The notes below the pieces were generated by a model, which had not been told where the DNA came from, made no database searches, and worked only from the letters and a program-made list of their open reading frames with translations. A stretch of 52,303 bases of DNA from contig JAQBUV010000006.1 in the NCBI GenBank assembly GCA_027623815.1, forward strand, positions 1-52,303, given 5' to 3'. The stretch comes from Casp-Chloro-G3 sp002816715 (GTDB taxonomy: Bacteria; Chloroflexota; Dehalococcoidia; Lucifugimonadales; UBA3495). How positions within the stretch are numbered: position 1 is the stretch's first letter; each line of letters opens with the position of its first letter. Of this stretch, positions 50,076 through 52,303 are shown one piece after another. A program made the position numbers and the translations under genes.

Positions 50076-50362
50076 CCACCCAGACTGGCCTAGACTACCG
50101 GGGGCACGACCTGAGGCGGACGTTTGGCACATTGGTGGCCGAGGTCAGCGGTGATGAATTGCTGGGGATGCGGCTGTTGCGGGACCGGGTTCAGGGTGTC
50201 AACGACAGGTATATAATCCGTGACCTGTCGGGGCTGCTGGCCAGATACTCGCCGTTGAGGGTGATCCAGGGTGACTCCCTCACCCCAGATGGCCGTCTCC
50301 CCGCCTTAAATGGCGCTGGTGGGGAAGGGGAGACTCGAACTCCCACGCCTTGCGGCACATGA
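50072..50362 (+). CDS. C-terminal-only tyrosine recombinase (truncated integrase)
   Basis: 96 codons. The ATG at 50072 has AGGAGGGAGGGC directly before it. The text YRGHDLRRTFGTLVAEVSGD and VQGVNDRYIIRDL match the last third of phage-type integrases: H12-x2-R15 box and a tyrosine at Y47 that would be the nucleophile. The N-terminal DNA-binding domain and the first catalytic arginine and lysine are absent. The last 15 codons are antisense to tRNA-Leu. Either a deletion derivative or a stand-alone half-recombinase; activity is doubtful. Confidence 0.7.
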   Translation: MTTQTGLDYRGHDLRRTFGTLVAEVSGDELLGMRLLRDRVQGVNDRYIIRDLSGLLARYSPLRVIQGDSLTPDGRLPALNGAGGEGETRTPTPCGT

Positions 50363-50401
50363 TCCTAAATCATGCTCGTCTACCAATTCCGACACTCCCC
50401 C
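50317..50401 (-). tRNA. tRNA-Leu (anticodon TAG)
   Basis: The minus strand folds as a class II tRNA. The acceptor GGGGGAG (from 50401) pairs with CTTCCCC with one wobble. The anticodon arm is CATGA-TTTAGGA-TCATG with TAG. The variable arm is TGCCGCAAGGCG, the T arm GGGAG-TTCGAGT-CTCCC, the discriminator A, and CCA is encoded. Its 3' end is the attachment site of the element at 48928-50345. Confidence 0.96.
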
Positions 50402-50433
50402 GGGAACGCGGGGTTTAACAATACCTGCTCCAT

Positions 50434-50510
50434 TGGTGACCCGCCTCGGGATCGAACCGAGAACCTACGGATTAAGAGTCCGTTGCTCTAGCCAATTGAG
50501 CTAGCGGGCC
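50434..50510 (-). tRNA. tRNA-Lys (anticodon CTT)
   Basis: The acceptor GGCCCGC (from 50510) pairs with GCGGGTC. The D arm is AGCTCAATTGGCTAGAGC, the anticodon arm ACGGA-CTCTTAA-TCCGT with CTT, and the T arm CTCGG-TTCGATC-CCGAG. Discriminator A and CCA are encoded. It lies 32 nt upstream of tRNA-Leu on the same strand, so both are likely one transcript. Confidence 0.96.
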
Positions 50511-50548
50511 AAACACGCTGCCAAATACGCTATTCGATCTGGCAATTC

Positions 50549-50577
50549 AGACTATCAATATAGCCCGTAGTTGTCAA
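50549..50577 (-). promoter_or_regulatory. Predicted promoter of the tRNA-Lys/tRNA-Leu unit
   Basis: On the minus strand TTGACA (50577-50572), 17 nt, then TAGTCT (50554-50549), about 40 nt before tRNA-Lys. The remaining gap to 50708 shows no gene. Confidence 0.6.
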
Positions 50578-50708
50578 CACAAACTAGCTATCTGATGGCT
50601 ACATATCTCCGTATGTTTGTCCCAATTTGGTTCCAGCGGAACAAACACAAACTGCGAATGCGCGATTCTGCGTTAAATAAGGCAAATTGATGCATGCTAA
50701 GCCCACTT

Positions 50709-51455
50709 TCAGATACCGTGGTCCAGCCGGTCGATTAAATGTTGGGGCAGTCCAGCCACTAACATTTTCTGCTGAGTTGTTGAAATTTCGTAAACGACTC
50801 GGTGGCGTTCGATAGTTGCCTCCCGACTATCATATATTGCGTAACTAGGTCGGGGGTCTTGGTCCCGGGGTTGGCCTACCCCGCCCGGGTTAATGATCCA
50901 CCGTTCATTATCCAACCGTTCATTGTCCAAGGAGAACACCTGGTCTTCAGTAAAATCTACGAAATCTGGCGACCCCCGATTCTCTTTGCATAGAAAAGGC
51001 AGGTGGGAGTGGCCCACCAGGCAAAACTGGGTTTCCAGCAGATTCAGGGTGCCCAGCGCAGACTCCTGGTTCAATAGATACTCCCAGACCGGCGCGCGCA
51101 GGCTGCCATGCACCAATGTGAAAGGCGCCGAAGTGGCGATCAGCGGCAAGCTGCCCAAAAAGGCGATCTCTTCAGGAGAAAGCTGCGTTGCAGTCCATCG
51201 GGCCGCTTCAGCAGCGGCGTTGTTGAATTGATTCGGGTCAATCTGGCCGATCGCTGCGTGGTCATGGTTGCCGGCAACCGCCAGCAGATCGTATTCTCGC
51301 AAGAGGGCCAAACAAGCGCTTGGATCGGGGCCATAGCCCACCAAGTCGCCCAAACACCAAATGGCCTGGAAACCGCCGCGAACCAAAGCGTCAGCCAGCA
51401 CGGACTGTAACGCTTCCAAGTTAGCATGCACATCCGACAGTATTAATATTCTCAT
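50709..51455 (-). CDS. Calcineurin-like metallophosphoesterase (YfcE/MJ0936-like)
   Basis: 248 residues. The metal-binding motifs appear in order: LILSDVHANLEAL at the N-terminus, CLGDLVGYGPDP near residue 35, VAGNHDHAAIG near 60, TLVHGSLR and LVGHSHLPF. These are the Asp, Asn and His ligands of a dinuclear phosphoesterase. Most members hydrolyse phosphodiesters of unknown physiological identity. It is transcribed alone, with its ATG in LIL-start context. Confidence 0.9.
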   Translation of the reverse strand: MRILILSDVHANLEALQSVLADALVRGGFQAIWCLGDLVGYGPDPSACLALLREYDLLAVAGNHDHAAIGQIDPNQFNNAAAEAARWTATQLSPEEIAFLGSLPLIATSAPFTLVHGSLRAPVWEYLLNQESALGTLNLLETQFCLVGHSHLPFLCKENRGSPDFVDFTEDQVFSLDNERLDNERWIINPGGVGQPRDQDPRPSYAIYDSREATIERHRVVYEISTTQQKMLVAGLPQHLIDRLDHGI

Positions 51456-51679
51456 TCATATCGCCAGGGCACGAATCGACCAGTTGACCGGAGTTGAACG
51501 GCTCGCCACCCCCGAAGTCAGCGTCTCGTCACTATTCTATCGGCGGCCTTCAGCGAAGCACAAGCCAAAACCTGGACCGCCTGAAAGTGGGAAAGCCTGA
51601 CCGCAAGATCAAACCAACTCACCTCGCACTGCCACCCGAAATGCTAGAATAGACCATAAGTTGTTTGGGGAGTTGATCT

Positions 51680-52112
51680 ATGTCGGGAACTATTCAGATT
51701 GCCCGCCTGTTCGGAATCGGCATCAAGCTGCATTTTTCCTGGATTTTCATCTTCCTGCTGATATCCTGGTCTCTGGCCGGGTCTTTTCTGCCCCAAAACT
51801 ACCCGGGCTGGAACAGCAACACCTACTGGGTGGTGGGCATAATGGGCAGCGTCCTGCTCTTTGTTTGCGTTCTGATTCACGAACTTAGTCATTCGCTGGT
51901 CGCAATGTCTCGAGGCTACAAGGTAAGTGGCATCACTCTGTTCTTTCTGGGTGGCGTTTCAGAAATTGCGGAAGAAGCTGCCGATGCTGGCGAGGAGTTT
52001 TGGATTGCGATAGTTGGGCCTCTGGCCAGTCTGGTTTTGGCCGCAATTTTCGGTGGCCTGTTGTCGTTCGCCTTTGGCAGCAATTCCCCGGCGGAAGCTC
52101 TGTTCTTTTATC
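51680..52112 (+). pseudogene. Site-2-type zinc metalloprotease (M50), interrupted by an insertion sequence
   Basis: About 144 codons are intact: the N-terminus RLFGIGIKLHFSW is typical of SpoIVFB/Rip3-like proteases, with membrane helices and the metal motif VLIHELSHSLVAMSRG, then ITLFFLGGVSEI. After residue 144 the frame enters the IS66-type element and reads 59 more unrelated codons to a stop at 52291. The second metal-binding segment (around LDGGR in relatives) is missing, so the product is very likely inactive. The family cleaves membrane proteins in signalling or spore and stress control. Confidence 0.85.
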
Positions 52113-52303
52113 GTAATTGCTCAACCCGGGTCAAACAGAGAACCGGCAGGAGCGAGGGCCCTCTGAATGGCTTGAAACTGGGAAAGCCCCTGACGCTGCC
52201 CCGTGTTCACCACCGAGCGCACTGCCCCAAACAGGTCTCGGCCCCAATCGGAGCGAAAGCCGTTGGTTACCTTGCGGAAAATAGTGCTTAGCCGCAGGGC
52301 CTG
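52113..52303. mobile_element. IS66-family insertion sequence, one end
   Basis: The junction with the protease gene is at GTAATTGCTCAACC; IS66 elements characteristically begin with GTAA. Inward lies the 3' end of a transposase gene on the minus strand. The other end and the target-site duplication are beyond the window. Confidence 0.8.
52121..52303 (-). CDS. IS66-family transposase, C-terminal end only
   Basis: The minus strand is open from the window edge to a TGA at 52121, 60 codons. It contains LSTIFRKVTNGFRSDWGRDL, then AVRSVVNTGQRQGLS and AIQRALAPAGSLFDPG, the characteristic C-terminus of IS66-type transposases with RKVTNGFRS and the closing hydrophobic-Gly-Leu-Ser region. The stop codon lies 8 nt from the element boundary. 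The catalytic core is outside the window, so function cannot be judged. Confidence 0.8.
   Translation of the reverse strand, partial: QALRLSTIFRKVTNGFRSDWGRDLFGAVRSVVNTGQRQGLSQFQAIQRALAPAGSLFDPG

Larger units (their letters stand above)
48928..50345 (+). mobile_element. 1.39 kb integrated mini-element in tRNA-Leu
   Basis: The 28 bp at 48928-48955 are repeated exactly at 50318-50345, where they form the 3' end of tRNA-Leu (T arm, acceptor and CC of CCA). The left copy is a lone tRNA fragment. Between the copies lie a relic coding frame, a terminator, a pair of direct repeats, a zinc-finger gene and a recombinase-like gene that runs into the tRNA. This is the classic layout of a site-specific integrated element with attL and attR, though far too small for a normal phage. 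Confidence 0.8.

Noticed and set aside
52113..52291. C-terminal 59 codons of the protease frame
   Set aside because: They are antisense to the IS66 transposase end and have no relation to M50 proteases.
1..52303. CRISPR array, rRNA operon or complete prophage
   Set aside because: No regularly spaced repeats, no rRNA signatures and no phage structural genes are present.

Overview
This 52.3 kb window reads as bacterial chromosome of moderate GC with densely packed housekeeping genes on both strands. The best guess for the source is a member of the Chloroflexota, class Dehalococcoidia, perhaps the SAR202 group. The evidence is indirect: the gene mix (rny-ymdB, an Ino1/PimA-like/CDP-alcohol transferase block, two luciferase-like LLM flavin oxidoreductases, DUF58/MoxR and DUF4129 proteins), a long SRP RNA with an Alu domain, and frequent TTG and GTG starts. 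No rRNA or ribosomal protein gene is present to settle it.

Layout. 1-4552 (minus): RNase Y, YmdB, a PHP phosphoesterase, PlsY and a truncated zinc-finger membrane protein. 4553-5075: a long intergenic stretch with two inverted repeats and the dnaJ promoter. 5076-8237: dnaJ, prmA, cysK (opposite strand). 8429-13322 (plus): a kinase-like protein, a PP2C-like phosphatase, then inositol-phosphate synthase, a PimA-like mannosyltransferase and a CDP-alcohol phosphatidyltransferase. Together the last three would supply inositol phospholipid and mannosylate it. 13582-15015: ribH and an LLM oxidoreductase. 15024-19543 (minus): DUF4129 protein, DUF58, MoxR, a sugar nucleotidyltransferase, tRNA-Gln. 19729-24442: nitrilase, RuvX, an enlarged alanyl-tRNA synthetase and two small proteins. 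24572-28299 (minus): fabF, folC and an epimerase. 28531-36554 (plus): LLM oxidoreductase, a glutaredoxin-thioredoxin reductase fusion, a B12-type radical SAM protein with a 29-residue repeat tail, a second fabF, a membrane protein and recJ. 36563-38881: gene-poor, with a micro-membrane protein, a lipoprotein, a frameshifted ssb relic and a 60-residue protein. 38882-41767 (minus): lgt, ispE, rsmA and a 273-nt SRP RNA. 41896-48830: galU, three small accessory proteins, lepA and a dipeptide ABC ATPase pair. 48928-50345: a 1.39 kb element integrated in tRNA-Leu. 50434-51455: tRNA-Lys and a phosphoesterase. 51680-52303: a site-2 protease gene cut by an IS66-type insertion sequence.

The most unusual items are the mini-element at tRNA-Leu (a zinc-finger protein translationally coupled to a recombinase consisting only of the C-terminal half, inside 28-bp attachment repeats), the radical SAM protein with four in-register 29-residue helical repeats next to a ketosynthase, the inositol-lipid block, the AlaRS insertion and the IS66 disruption. 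All calls come from reading the sequence; no database search was possible.
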